64,000 bases of DNA from Ottelia alismoides (Eukaryota > Streptophyta > Magnoliopsida > Alismatales > Hydrocharitaceae), in NCBI GenBank assembly GCA_037367405.1, contig JAZKJV010009629.1, positions 186,001 through 250,000 of the forward strand, written 5' to 3'. Numbering within the stretch: the first letter of the stretch is position 1; each line of letters opens with the position of its first letter. Below the pieces are notes generated by a model. It had not been told where the DNA came from, did not search any database, and saw nothing but the letters and a program-made list of their open reading frames with translations. Shown one piece after another: positions 44,745 to 57,339 of this stretch. The position numbers were made by a program, and so were the translations under genes.

Positions 44745-45818
44745 GTGTATATATTTCATATATACTTTAGCCATAACTCGTACTTTGTGTGAGTGTGTTA
44801 ATAAATAAAACGGCTAAAAACCACAAAAATTAAAAATTTTTCATGTACATAACATTCTTTTATTTGCACATAAATAGCTAGTGTACAAATTATTTTTGTA
44901 AAAATGATTTCAAAAATCTTTTGTGTAAAGTTTGTGTAAATATTTTCTTATCAAAATTATGTATATAGTACAAAATTTTTCCAAAATGTTTTGAAAATCA
45001 AAAGTTTGCAAAAATCTTGTGTAAATGTGTGTAAATATCTTTTTGCAAAACTTGCACTTCATGCATCATTCATGATTTCAAAACATTTTTCAAAAATTTT
45101 GCATGATTGTAAAAATTTGTGTAAATAAGCATCTGTTGTACATATGTATATAGTTTTTCTAGATGATAGTTGACATTTAAACTAGCCTGGAATCAAATTG
45201 AGAAATGGAACTTGATTAAGATCTTAATCCACCTAATTTCTAAGAGGAACCTTATAGGGCTTAGGTTTAAGGCTTTTCAGGTCCATGGTGACTCAATTCT
45301 TTGAGTCCACTAGGCTATGATCACATGTCATCTCAATGAGCCTAAGTAGAGCACTTAACAACAACACATGACTCATATAGATTATGGCTTTACTTGGACA
45401 CCAGCACTATGCATCGAGCTCTCCACGGATGAGGTGGTGAGGAGGCAGTCTTCCTTGACTTGGGGTAGCATATGAGGGTAGTACTTCTAGGCGGAACCTC
45501 TCTTCTTCTTTTAGTGAAGGAAGTGCGTCTCAACTTGGTCTGGTTGCCATGAGGTCTAACGACGGGAGTTGCGGGTTGCAATAGAGCTTCAAAAGAGGGA
45601 TAGTCTACTGGCTCAAGAGGAAAAACTCCTTGTATATATGCTGCACATGTATATGTTGTACAAATGCACTTGAAAAAAAAATGAGTGCAAAAAGAAAATA
45701 ACTCCAAAAAAGTGGTGGGTCTGATAGAAAATGATAATCCCACCGGAGTATGTATGTAGAGTGCAATAAGCAAAGCTTGGTTTCATGTTCCACCTGTTGT
45801 AGCTTGCAGCAGGGAGAC

Positions 45819-45864
45819 TTGGCTACACTGGTCAAGCTCCCAAGGGTACTTGGCTACACTGGCC
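45819..45864 (+). promoter_or_regulatory. C CTACACT doublet, 31 bp apart
   Basis: TTGGCTACACTGGTC (45819-45833) and TTGGCTACACTGGCC (45850-45864) differ at one base. The CTACACT cores start at 45823 and 45854, 31 bp apart. This is the best preserved doublet in the window. Confidence 0.78.
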
Positions 45865-46333
45865 TTGACCCATTCTCTTCTTACCCCTCTTCTTGAGCCG
45901 GTTGAACTTGAACTTAGAAGGGAATACCCCACTCCTCGAGGAAAGAGTGGCCAGACTGAGGTCATAGAGTTACCTTGTTGGGGAGGGTTGTCAAGTTGCC
46001 ATTTCTGAGGTGGAGAGCTTAGACCTCACATTCACAGGACAAGAAAAGATTCATGGTCTTCAGGGTTTGTGATTGATGACTTGTTCTGATCTGGAGCATT
46101 GAGGAGTCTTGGTTATAGATTAGTGGAACTTAGAGGCTGTTGAGTTTTAAGCTTAAGTCTAAATAAGGTTTCGACACATTAATAATCCAAAGATCTGATC
46201 GAGCTCCATACCCCAATTTAATGAAGGCAAGTTTAATAATCAACATTGATCCATGTACATCCTCTTTTTCTTTTTCTTTCTTTCTTTTTCACTTCTTTTT
46301 CAAATAAGTGTTTGCTAAGGGACTAGCAAAGTT

Positions 46334-46346
46334 AAGTATAGGGGGG
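46334..46346 (+). promoter_or_regulatory. C polypurine tract
   Basis: AAGTATAGGGGGG directly precedes the 3' LTR start TGATGAAT at 46347. Confidence 0.9.
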
Positions 46347-49300
46347 TGATGAATACTCATTCATCACTCTTTATTCTTATATTTTATCTACAAAAACCTT
46401 CGCAAATACATGTAGATATGTGTAAATAGGAATAATTATCAAAAGCATGCATTGTGTAAAAACCTATAATTAGCATGTTTTTGTGCAAAAATAAAAGAAT
46501 AAATATTAAAAAGAAAAGGAGGGAAATATTTAGAATAAATATTGAGCAACCTAACCCAAGGGAGGGCTCAGTATGGGCCTGACCGCATAAAAGCCAAAGT
46601 AGAGGGAGATAGGGGCTCATGTGTAAATATTTATGTAAATAAAGAAAAAAAATATTTTCCTCACCAAAAATATGCTTGTAAATACTTGTATATATTTATA
46701 AAATATAAAAACAAAAGAAAAAGTTAAAAATCAAAAAGAATTAAAATACCCCTTTCATCATGTACATAAACCACTTCTATGTATTTATTTAACCTTGTAA
46801 ATAAATAAAATTAATTTTCAAACATTTTGTAAATATTCTATGTTTTATAATATAAATAAATAAAAACAAGTAAAATCAAAACAAAATAAAAATAGCAAAA
46901 TTAAAAATACAAAAATACATTGTACATATACCATGTATATAAATGAACATATATATTTATTTTACCTATGTACATAAATAATAAAAATAAAATAAAAATA
47001 CCTTTTTATTCCTTATTTTATTCTATAAATAAATAAAATATAAAATAGGAATAAAATTGCATAAAAATAATAATTAAAAATCAAAAAAATCAAAAACCCT
47101 AATAGTGTACATATACCTATGTATTACATACTATATTTTTATTTCCAAAAATTAATTAAAAATCACTAAAAAACAGAAAAAAATAAAATAAAAATATTTC
47201 ATGTTTTAAGGTTTTGTTGAATCGGGCCCTAGCTACCCTTAATTTTCATTTCAAAATTCAGCCACGTGGCCCATTCCCATTGGGTCCTGGGAGTATTGAC
47301 CGCCCGGTCAACTCCCCCCCCAGGACCACCCCGTCTCGGATCTGGGCGAAGGACCCGACTTCTCCCCTTTCTACCCGCTTGCTCCGACACCCATTTCACC
47401 GAACCCCGGGTCCGAATCCTTTACCTCACATCCGACATCCTCGCCGGAGCCGCATCCTCGGGATCCGCGCGCTCCAGAGCTTGCCCGGACCCATCTTTCT
47501 CGGACCCCTAGCCGTATATAGCTGCAGCTCCGCCACTCGATTGCTCCATCTTTGGCCATTCGCCTCCTTCACCTGTGAGCTCCAGAGAGACCGCGAGAGT
47601 GACAGCTGGCGCCTCGACCTGTCGCAGCGAGGAGAGGAGGAGGACCCATCGATCCGGCGAGCACAGCCGCCGCAGCTCCGCCACCAGCGTGAGCTCCGAG
47701 CCTCGGAGGGAGACGATCCTTGAGGCGACGACCAGGAGCTTCCCCAGCTCCTCCCCAGTCTCTCCGACCACCCAGGTAGCTCCGATAGCCTATCATTTTC
47801 GCTGATTTCCATTTTCTCCAATTCGCTTCGCCGCCGCATTTCGTCGATTCCGCCCGTTCCCGACCACTACTCGACCATCGGGCATTGCCATAGCCTTCGC
47901 CTTCCTCCCGCACACCTTCTCCACGTTTCCATTCAACCCAGCTCGCACAGGAGCTGGGAACCGAGCTCCTCAGTCCACCACCTTCGCCGGAGTCCGCCGT
48001 TCCGACCCACGAGCCACCTTCGCCTCGCCTAACCGGGTCGAGGCAGTTTGCCCTCGACCCGTGAGTCTTCTGGTTCACTTTGTAGGTTGAAACGAAGGCC
48101 ATCTGAGTTCCTTCGTCATCCAGCCAAGAGGCCCAGCTCCGCCGACCTCGCCCGAGCTCCTCGGAGCTCGGCTCGATCATCGGAGCATTCCGGCAGACGT
48201 GGGAGCACACCACCTTTCTTCTCCGACCATCAGAGTGCTCCCAGGAGGTCAGCTGCGCTTGCACGAGGCCGGCGAGTTTCGCCGGGGACCTGTTCTTCCA
48301 GGACCCTCCGTCGCCGTTTGATCAGACCCCCTGCTCCAGATTCCATCGTGGTCGTTCGCTTGTGGAGCTGCAGATATCGTCCGATCAGAGGAGGTCTGAT
48401 CTCAGCCGCTGGATCACGAGCCGCCCCGCTTCCACGCCGTCAGATCCTATACGTGGCGCACATCCAGCACCCCGCTTAATAAAGGGTAATTTACCCTTAG
48501 GCCCTGCCTTGTCTTTTATTTCGTTTTAGCCCTGTAAATGTTGAACTTAGTTGTTTAGTTTTAGGGTAATTTGCATAGTGGACCCCGTACTTTATTCTAT
48601 TTGCTCTTATACCACTGTGTGTTGTATGCCACGTGCTTCGTCACGTGTTTATTTGGTTTATTTGCAATAGAGACCCTTGTAGTTCTGGTTGTTCTTGAAT
48701 GAATGAAATCTTTTACTTATTTGCATTTATACCCCTATGCGTGATTTATTTGAGCATGTGCGTTATATTTTGGGTGTTTTGCAGATAAGCCCCTGGACTT
48801 TTGGTACGTGTTACCAATAAGTCCTCGGGACTTATTTTTATTACATTTGGGTCCCTGAGTGCCCCAGACACGTGCTTGGCGCGTGTTTTGCTGGGAAAAT
48901 TGCACCAGACCCCCCAGGCTATTGGGTATTTGCACTTTGGTCCCTGTGCACAGTGCCCCTTTTCTATTTTTAAATAAAATAGCAAAACACCTCCAAATCC
49001 AACGAAAATTGGACACATGGCTCCTGCCATGGTGTAAAATTTTTGTGGATTTTTGAGGACATTTTTGATTTCATTTGATATTTTTAAAAAATCAAAAACC
49101 TTCACTTTATCTACTGCCTAACTTGAAAAATCACAAAAATATTAAAACTATTAAAAATTCTATAAAAATTACCCATTGTTTGTCTTGCTTAGTTTGATTT
49201 TATAGCCAATTTTGGCTATTTTTCATTACTGAAAATCACTAAAAACTTAAAAACACTCAAAAACCTATAAAAATTCTAATAAATAAATTAAAAATCCAAA

Positions 49301-49901
49301 AACAATAAAATTGGTGCCTAAATTTTCCTCATTTTGTCTTCTTTGTAGAAAAATTACCTCCAGGCCATTTTAGAGCTCTTAGATATTTTATCTAGGGCTT
49401 TTTGGCTCGGCTGAATAGTACCATCTCTTTTAGCTACTGTTTGATTTTTAGAAAATTAAATAAACCTAAGAAAATTCTCAAAAATTCACCAAAAACACTA
49501 AAAAAATATAAAATACATAAAAATATTTTTGTTTGAATTTTTGGTTGATATTTAGTGCTTTAAATAAATTGTTGAAGTGTGCTTTTCTTTGTTTTTCCTA
49601 ATTTCTTAATCACTTAAAAATCCAAAAAAATTACAAAATAAATTCAAAACCACTAAAAAATATTTTCTTGTTTCATTTTCTTTCTTTTTACTACTTCGTA
49701 GGCCAAAAGGCCAATCCGTGCTCCTTGAGTTCGACCCTGGGTGCTATACCAGGTTAATCCAATAGCAGGACCGCTACTTCGTATTTTGATCGATTTTATC
49801 TTTATTGAGTGGTTCATTTTTCTTGATCAAGTGCATCTGAGCGACCGAGGTCGCAACGACCATTTTTGTACCTTTATCTTAGTCGTTCGGATCGCTCATC
49901 A
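46347..49901 (+). mobile_element. C 3' LTR
   Basis: This 3555-bp LTR pairs with 32378-35931 and has the same palindrome (47283-47326) and TATATA (47515-47520). It ends CTCATCA at 49901, followed by the CTGTG target duplication and D gag sequence. Confidence 0.95.
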
Positions 49902-51710
49902 CTGTGCGTCATTGTTCCATACGCCATTGATCTCCTGAATCAGTGGTAGGGGTGGAGAGAACTGCTCGGAGTATGCTGGTTGGGGCTCAGGTTGATATAC
50001 AACCATCTGAGTCTAGGGCTGCGGGGGCTGCTCCAGAACCTGCACGTAGTACACATGCTGGACAGGCTGGGGCTGCAGTGGAGTCGGCTGAGGGTGTTGC
50101 TGCATTGTGGGCTCCTTCTTCTCAGCATTCGGCTCGGCAGAAGTAGACACAGCGTTGCACATGTTTGCATTTAATGCACGAACGAGTTGCTCCAGCTGTT
50201 GGGAAATTTGGTCGAGCTTTTCCAAACCCTGGGTCCTCTTCTCAGTGACTGCCAATTTTTCGAGGTCCTGCGACCTCTTCTCAATGATATTTACCTTGGA
50301 CAAGTGGCTCCCAATGATGCTCAGGTTGGAGCTCTCATCCTTGTCCTCGGTATGAGAAGCCATGTTTACTGGCTTGCTGATGGCGGTTGGTGGCTTCATG
50401 TATTCTCTGGACGAGGTCTGCGCGGCTTCTCCTTCAGCCATTTCCTCGAAGACGTTCCATACCACGTCCTCGTCCTTGTTGAAATGTGAACCGCCGCAAG
50501 TGGCATCTACAAGCTTTTGGCTCTCAAGTGACAGCCCCCCAAAGAAATGTTGCACGAGACTGGTCTTTGGAATTTCATGGTGTGGGCACTTCTCCTGCAA
50601 GTCCTTGAATCTCTCCCACGCTTCATGTACAGTCTCGTGGGGCTGCTGGTAGAAACTGGAGATATGGGAACGCATCTAGTTCAATCGCCCGAGGGGATAG
50701 AATTTATGGAGAAAGGCAGACTTCAGCTCCTCCCAGGTCGTGACGACCTTCCCAAGATGATCGACCCAATATAGGGCCTTGTCTTGAAGGCTGAAGGGAG
50801 AGGCGGTCATCTTGACTACCCCCAAAGGAATACCAGGGTAGTGAGCAGTGGCATAGATGCGGCTGAACTTCTTAAGAAAGATATATGGTTCCTCAGTGGT
50901 GTTCCCGTGGAATGTGGGAAGCAGGGGCAGAAATTGAGGCTTCAACTCGAAGTGGGCATGCAGACGTGGAACCTGAATCCACTCAGTGATGCGTCCCTCT
51001 CCTGGGTTGTATGTTTCCTTGAGCGTAGGCTTTGGCTGCGGTGGATCTACCTCTGCTGCTTCGAATTCTGGTCCTCCCACTGATAACTCATCTCTGACTT
51101 CTTCAAAATTAGGCTCGTGGTTTGGATCATCCTCCCTGCGGCCATCTCTTGCATCGGCCCTCCTCCTCAGATCGTTCAGCATATCTTGGAAGGCGGTTTG
51201 GGCCAAGGCTTGATTAGTCAACTGCTGCTGAATGGCTTAAATGGAAGCCAGCAGCTGACTGTTAACTTCGTTCTACGTGGTGTACTGCCCTTCCCCCGGA
51301 TTGACTTCAGGTTCATGTTGGGGTTGTGTGCCCTTTCCTCTTCCTCCTGCCATCTTGGATTCTGCTTGGTTTGCTGGCTCGGGATCGGGCTCAAAGTCTG
51401 CACATGGAAGAATGCCCCGATCAGTCTGAATTGCAGCACCAGATAGAGAGATGTGGTCTGTGTCAAGGTCAACACAGAATTTCATTAAGGACGGCGATGT
51501 GTAAGGAGTGAAATCGATTGCCATCCAAAACATACAGAATTCGGGACGAGAGTGATCCCGATTTATTGAAGAAGACAAGGAGTCTGGAGATCGATCCACA
51601 GAGTTTGAACCGGGTTCTCGGGAGTCGCCCTGAATTATTGGAGAGGGAGAGCGAATGGAACTGATGTGGGTGCCGACGGAGTCTCGACTAAACTGCCCAT
51701 TCGTCGCCAT
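49902..51710 (-). pseudogene. gag: D gag, N-terminal and central part, decayed
   Basis: The frame starts at an ATG near 51710 (MATNGQ). It contains the gag domain (LLPTFHGN, WVDHLGK, HEAWERF, ATCGG) at about 50940-50490 and a Gln-rich region after it. One frame is kept throughout, with stops near 51273, 51240, 50676 and 50013. It is cut by C at 49902 in the sequence NGVWNNDA and resumes at 32377. Confidence 0.92.
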
Positions 51711-53490
51711 CTCAAGGATCAAGAAGAAGATCGATGTGGATCAAAGATACGGGGGTCAACACAAAACAAATGGAGTGTAAAATAGTAGAAGGCTCTCAAT
51801 GAGCAAGGGTCAACTGGAGGGAGAACAAAATTTATGCAAAGGCGCGATGTTTTTGATCTTGACCTAAATGCAACTAGCAATCAAACACAAAACAAGGGGA
51901 TTCACCAACTCAACACGTGCAGCCGTGAAGGTTCGGCTTTTATCTTTGTAATTTTTAACTTGAATTCAGGAAGTTATCTTTCAACGAGTCCTTAGAGCGC
52001 TACGCCTATAGGAGCGAGAGTACTGCCGGAAAAGTATTCCCGTACTTGTCCTCCTCCTGTGTAACTTGTAGCTTGTGCTTTTTAAGGTCCTTGTAATCCT
52101 TCCTGGATCCCTACTCAGCCAAAGAAAAGAGGGAGGAAGCCGATAGGCGAAACTGATAGTTCGGATCTCGCTCGCAATGGAATCATCCGTGAGCGTGCAA
52201 GATCCTACTCGGACACAGACGGTGAGACAGACACACCCGTGAAGGCATGGCCTATGCTCGGTACTTCGGACAAGGTCGATGCTCACACAATAGTGAGTCA
52301 CCGATGGTGACCAAGCCCTACTCGCCTACGTACGATAGTAGCGCCAATACTTCGAAAATCCAGGCGATACACAAGGCAGCCACAAGCTGGGTTTTTGGCT
52401 CTAATCCTTACGAAGCACTCAGCTCACTTGGAAGGAGACCTTCCCATGCAACCTGAAAACAAGTGAGGGTGTTACTCTCCCCAATCAATGAGTCAATTAC
52501 CAATTTTTATTTAGGTCAAGGTTTTCTTAGCAGTCCCTTTTTTATTTTTTTGTGTTATCGCTTCTTTTGAGTAAATTCAAACAAGCGCCTAACGATTTTT
52601 GTATTTTCTTGATCCTACTTTGTCCAAAAACAGAGGGAGAATAGAGTCGGAAAAGCCAATGCAAGTCGGCACCAAGATGAAAATCTCACCTTTGTGCCTA
52701 AATAATGGATGCAAAGTAAGAAGACTTACAACGAATCCCAGCTCTCTCCGTGCGGGATGCAAAGCATAAATTTATAAACCTAACTACATGCCGGTATGCA
52801 ATGCGGAAATCGTCCTAAAATAGGCAAGTGCTACGTGAAGAACCACAAGTCAACCACCAACCTCCAATCCTAATGTCCGGTCTAGGCTCACCCCTCCTTC
52901 TCTCGACACATCGAGTTTAGGAGAAGCGCTTGGCGGGATGAGCTCGCGGCATGCGGATCGAAGGCTAATGACTAACCGTTTAATTAAACTTAGTCCAAAT
53001 ACGATCTATAGGAACATGCAAAGGTTATTAGGGTGTTTGGACCTAATTTAATCGATCAAGCAAATCCTAGAACTAAGGGCTCAATCCACAAAAGAAAATG
53101 GAAAATGAAAACAAAACTGGAAAATGACTGCGGAAAATACGACAAAATCCGCGTTGAGCCCCCGGGTGAACAAACACCCGGAAATTAGGCCCGAAATGTC
53201 TGAGTGTCCAAGTCCTGTATTATTACAATTTAAATAACTCTCTCTCACAAAAATAAAAAACTATCTCTCTCTCTCAAGCTCTCTTGCTCTCTCCTGCCGG
53301 CTAGGGTAGAATAGCCGGCTCCTCCTCCCAAGGATGCGCAGAATCCCCTAGGCGATCCTCCTCGATCAGCGGTCCCTCGCAAGAAAACAAGAGAGGTGCC
53401 AGACAGTTCAAAACAAACTATGCACGAAAAACAAATAATCAAAAATGGCTAAGCAAATAAAAGACACAAATTTACTCTACAAGCCGATGC
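51711..53490 (-). other. D 5' leader between PBS and gag
   Basis: About 1.8 kb of non-coding sequence with a CT-rich stretch near 53225-53300. I see no gene in it. Confidence 0.75.
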
Positions 53491-53508
53491 TCCACGGCAA
53501 CGGCGCCA
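53491..53508 (-). promoter_or_regulatory. D primer-binding site (tRNA-Asp)
   Basis: TGGCGCCGTTGCCGTGGA on the minus strand starts two bases after the LTR end. It matches the tRNA-Asp complement with one difference (T for G near its 3' end). Confidence 0.9.
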
Positions 53509-54559
53509 TTTGAAAAACGAGATTGCGAGAGCCGCAAAATAGTGGTCTGACAAATCAGACTCACTGTCGTTGATGCGACTACTCAAGCCTTCCCATTCGT
53601 CAACAATTAACCCACACAATCAATCACGCAATCAACAGCAAGGATTAAAATTTATTATTCCCTACTAAAAATGTACAATGGCAAGCAAGTAGGGGTCGAA
53701 CACAGGAAACAAAGGTGTAGAGTATAGACGAAAAGTCGAAACCTAGGTCTAATAGACTACTTAGCCAATCTATTTTTTTTGTGGGTTTTTAATTTTTAAT
53801 TTTTTATTTTTTATTTAAATATTTTTTTATTTTGTATTTTGATTTTTAATTTTCTGATTTTATATTTTCTTTTTATATTATATATATTTTTTTCAATATT
53901 GGAATATATATACAATGTAATAAAAGGGGCGATACAATATTTATAAAGATATGCAAAAATGCTCCAAAATTCAGTAATAAAATCTTTTTGGTCTTTTTAT
54001 GGTTTTTTTACTGTTTTTGTGATTTTTGTGTATTTTTCAGAATTTTTTGGAATTTTTAAATAGCAAAACAAAGGAAAACAAGGAATTAGCTACTGGTTGG
54101 GGGTAAAATGGGAATTAAAAACATTAAACAGCCATAACATTTTTCCAAACTATTTTTAAAATAAAGATAATAAAATATGGAACCTACAGAACTTGAGTTT
54201 CTATTTTTCTGAGTTTTCTATAATTTTATATATTTTTTTGAAGTTTTTGTGTAATTTCAAATTTTTAAGGTTTTTCTTTTGAGATTTTTAGTGATTTTTG
54301 GATTGGCACTAAAATAGGTTAAAATAGACAGTAAAGAATTTTTTTGGAATTTTTCAAGGTAATTTAATTTTTTTTGGTATTTTCTAAGCTAGACAGTACT
54401 GAAATAGCATGTTTTTGATTTTTAATAAATATAAAAATACAATAAAATCGAAAACTAAAAATATGGCGTCAAAGTACAAGCACACAGGAGCTTAATGTAA
54501 TTTTTATGGAATTTTCAGCACTTAAATGATACGTGAAATAAATAGATCAAACATACAAA

Positions 54560-54860
54560 AATCCTAAGTCTGGAAGGGGTATAAATGCAATTCTTAAAAC
54601 ATCTAGGGGCTTAAGTGCAAATTTCACCAAAATACACGTGCGAAGCACGTGATCTGTCGTTCACAGGGGCATGCTTGCAAATACTAAAAACCGGCAGGAC
54701 AAACATGCAATTATCCCAGAAAAATATTTAAATCCATACGCACTGGGGTATATATGCAAATACATAAAAGCTGGTAGGGTATGAATGCAAATTACCCTAA
54801 ACATATTTTAAAATTCACGCACAGGGGCATATCTGATATTAACCAAAAGTTCTGGGTTCA
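54560..54860 (-). repeat. Iterated G-run/ATGCAAAT modules in the D LTR
   Basis: About seven diverged units of 40-60 bp, each with a G-run, a TATA-rich bit and TGCAAAT or TGCAATT. Examples are GGGGTATAAATGCAATT near 54579 and GGGGTATATATGCAAAT near 54745. Similar units occur in the F LTR (58540-58760) and, reversed, in the C LTR (about 34600-34830). Confidence 0.6.
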
Positions 54861-56126
54861 AAATGTAAAAATACCCAAAAAGTAATCGTGCGGCCAGAAA
54901 CGAACCACTTATCCACGTGGCGAATCCAGTGGCTAAGGAGCGTGCGCCAATGGACGGTGGCGATGCAACTCAAAGGTGACACGTGGCGTACATTGGTCGG
55001 CCCGTACCCCTTCGCTCTGGGTGGCTGGGATTAGATCGTGAACGGCTAATCGGATGGCTGAGAGGTGCCCCGATACGACAGCTGCTGAATGGCTGGAAGA
55101 ACGAGGCTGATCCGACGGCTGGGCAAGGATGACGAAGAACACCACCTGGAGGACTCTTGGAATTGCGATTCCGGCCGACACACGGCCTCCCCCAGCCCCG
55201 GACCGAGGGCAAAATGGACCTGGGGCTTGTCCGCGTCGATGGAGCTCCTCAGCACTAGCTGAGGTGACCGGAGGTGCTCGGACGAGGGGGGTCGCCTGGT
55301 GGGTGCTTCCCTGAACCTTCGAGGCTCGATTGAGCCTCCTTCTGACTTCATTCCTGCAGGGTTAGAAGCACGACAAAAAGGGGATGCTCAGAGTGCTCTC
55401 CGATGGTGCGGTGAGGGTGAATCGTGGCTTGGGCGTGGAGATCCGATGAGCGGCGGAGAATGGAGCTCGGTCACTCGATCTGGGCGAGATTGAGGGAGAT
55501 GGAGGGGTGGAGCAGAGCGACGGAGTGAAGGGGAAGAAGACGGAGGCGACAGGTGGTCGGGTTGATGCGTGGAACGACCGGAAATGGCGGGCGGAGCTCA
55601 GCTCCGCCGTTGGTTCGATTGACGAAATCACGACGAATAACTTAATCGAAAACCCAAACTGCTACTATGCTGATCTATACTACGCTAGGGCTACAAGAAA
55701 AGGGAAAGAGAAGGGGGTGAGGCTCACCAGAGACGACGGGATGAGCTCGCGGCGGAGCTCCGGCGAGGGGCTGGATCTCTTCGATTCAACACCAGATAAC
55801 GTGAACCCAGGCTCGAATCGCCCCTTGTTGTCACCAGGAACGCAATGGGCCAGGGGTTTACGGGTGAATTTGGCGGAAGAAGGATCAAAGGTCAAAGGGG
55901 GATGACAGGTTTGGTTTTGAATGGTGGTCAAGTGGCGTGAAGGACGAGGGTCAAACGCCTCGATCAGCGGTCCACAACCCCAGAAATCCCTTGGGCGTGA
56001 ATCACCACTAATCGAGGAGCAAAAACTCAGAAGGCATCGCCATGATTTGGTGCAAGGTCAATCCTAGAAAAAGGAGAGAAGAAGAGACAAAACGCAACTG
56101 ACAAAAGGCACAGGGGGCGGGTCAGA

Positions 56127-56182
56127 CAGTTAACCGGGGTCAACTGTCCCAGCCCTCTGGTTGGTCCACGTGGACCAACCAG
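56127..56182. repeat. W-box-like dyad and 26-bp perfect palindrome in the D LTR
   Basis: An imperfect dyad (CAGTTAACC/GGTCAACTG) at 56127-56146 is followed at 56157-56182 by a perfect 26-bp palindrome with half-site CTGGTTGGTCCAC and a CACGTG centre. F has the same pair at 60057-60113. Confidence 0.85.
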
Positions 56183-57339
56183 AAAAACCCCCTGGAAAAA
56201 GGTTTTGAAACTGATTTAAAAAATACTAAATGACATTATTATATTTAGGTTATTAAATAAAAAATGTTTATAAATTTATAAATTATTTTATTATGATGTT
56301 TAATTATTTTTATGAGATTTATTTTTACAAGTTACTTATTATGGCCTATATAGGTATAAAGTCTACATATTTTATTCTTTTATTTTTATTTTGTGAATTT
56401 TAATTTTATTATTTTTATTTAGTATTTTATAAAATCATAAAATACTTTTATACACATAAATGTATTTTTGTTTTATTTTTCTGATATGTTGTGTATATTT
56501 AATAAAATATAAGTAGGTATTGTATAGGTATGTATATAGGTATAATACCTGTGTATTTTATATACATATATTTTTATTTTGAGTTTTATTTGGGTTTTTA
56601 TTCCAGTTTTAATGTACATAATTATTATAAATAATATTTACAAAATTATAAAAATATAAAAATACAAAAATAATGAATAAATAATAAATGGAATATTTTA
56701 TTCTGTACGAGTATACAATGAGGGTCCAAAACTCAACTATCAAACCGTAGCTCTGCCAAATGCGAAACCACTGCCATTTAATAGATTATTTTATTCTATA
56801 TACAATTAAAGTGAATTTGCTACATTTGGAGTTTTCAGTTGTGAGATACGGGTCTGGAAAGTTGGGATTCTGGATTTTTATTCAGACCATAAGTTTTTAT
56901 CTGTACATTATTTTTCAGTGAAATCAATTTTGTATTTTTCTATATAAAATTATCTGCAACTTTCATGTACAAAGTTTCTTTATTTGATGTATAGAAAGTG
57001 GAATCAAAAATAGGTCCAAAAATGAATAAAAATGAATAGAAAGAATAGGTATTTTTGCTGTATTTTAACCCATATCTCCCCCTACTTTATTCCTTGTCGA
57101 CCTATTCATCAAGATGCCTAGGTTTTGGGGTTTTTGGGTCATAAAATATTTACAATATTTTATTCTTTTTCTTTTCTTTTATTTATTCTATAATTTTGGC
57201 TTTAATTACAGTATTTTATACACTTTTTACAGGTACATGCGTGGATGCTAAATTGCTCTATTTAATGCTATTTACAGGCATTTGATAGGGTCTTTGAGGA
57301 CAAAATGATAGAATAAAGATGATGAAATGTGATTCATCA

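Larger units (their letters stand above)
44259..46333 (+). other. C 3' non-coding region (no envelope ORF)
   Basis: This holds the hairpin array, an AT-rich stretch (about 44800-45170), conserved blocks TTAATCCACCTAATTT (near 45224), the CTACACT doublet and TTAGAAGGGAATACC (near 45913). No envelope-like open frame is visible. Confidence 0.88.
32378..49901 (+). mobile_element. Element C, full length (Ty3/gypsy, Athila-like)
   Basis: C is a 17.5 kb plus-strand element with two LTRs of about 3.55 kb, a perfect tRNA-Asp PBS, gag, pol, a 3' non-coding region and a polypurine tract, inserted in gag of D. The LTRs differ by about seven substitutions in their first 315 bp. It is the best preserved element in the window, but pol still has a stop and two frame changes. 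Confidence 0.96.
49902..57339 (-). mobile_element. Element D, right part
   Basis: This carries the 5' LTR, PBS, leader and most of gag of D on the minus strand. It joins 29261-32377 when C is removed. The outer LTR end at 57339 adjoins the copia remnant; ATATC (57340-57344) would be its target duplication. Confidence 0.93.
53511..57339 (-). mobile_element. D 5' LTR
   Basis: This 3829-bp LTR starts TGATGAATC at 57339 and ends CGTTTTTCA at 53511 (minus strand). It has a GC-rich core at about 54900-56200, repeated short modules at 54560-54860, and strong palindromes at 56127-56182. The F LTR is the closest relative in the window. Confidence 0.92.
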
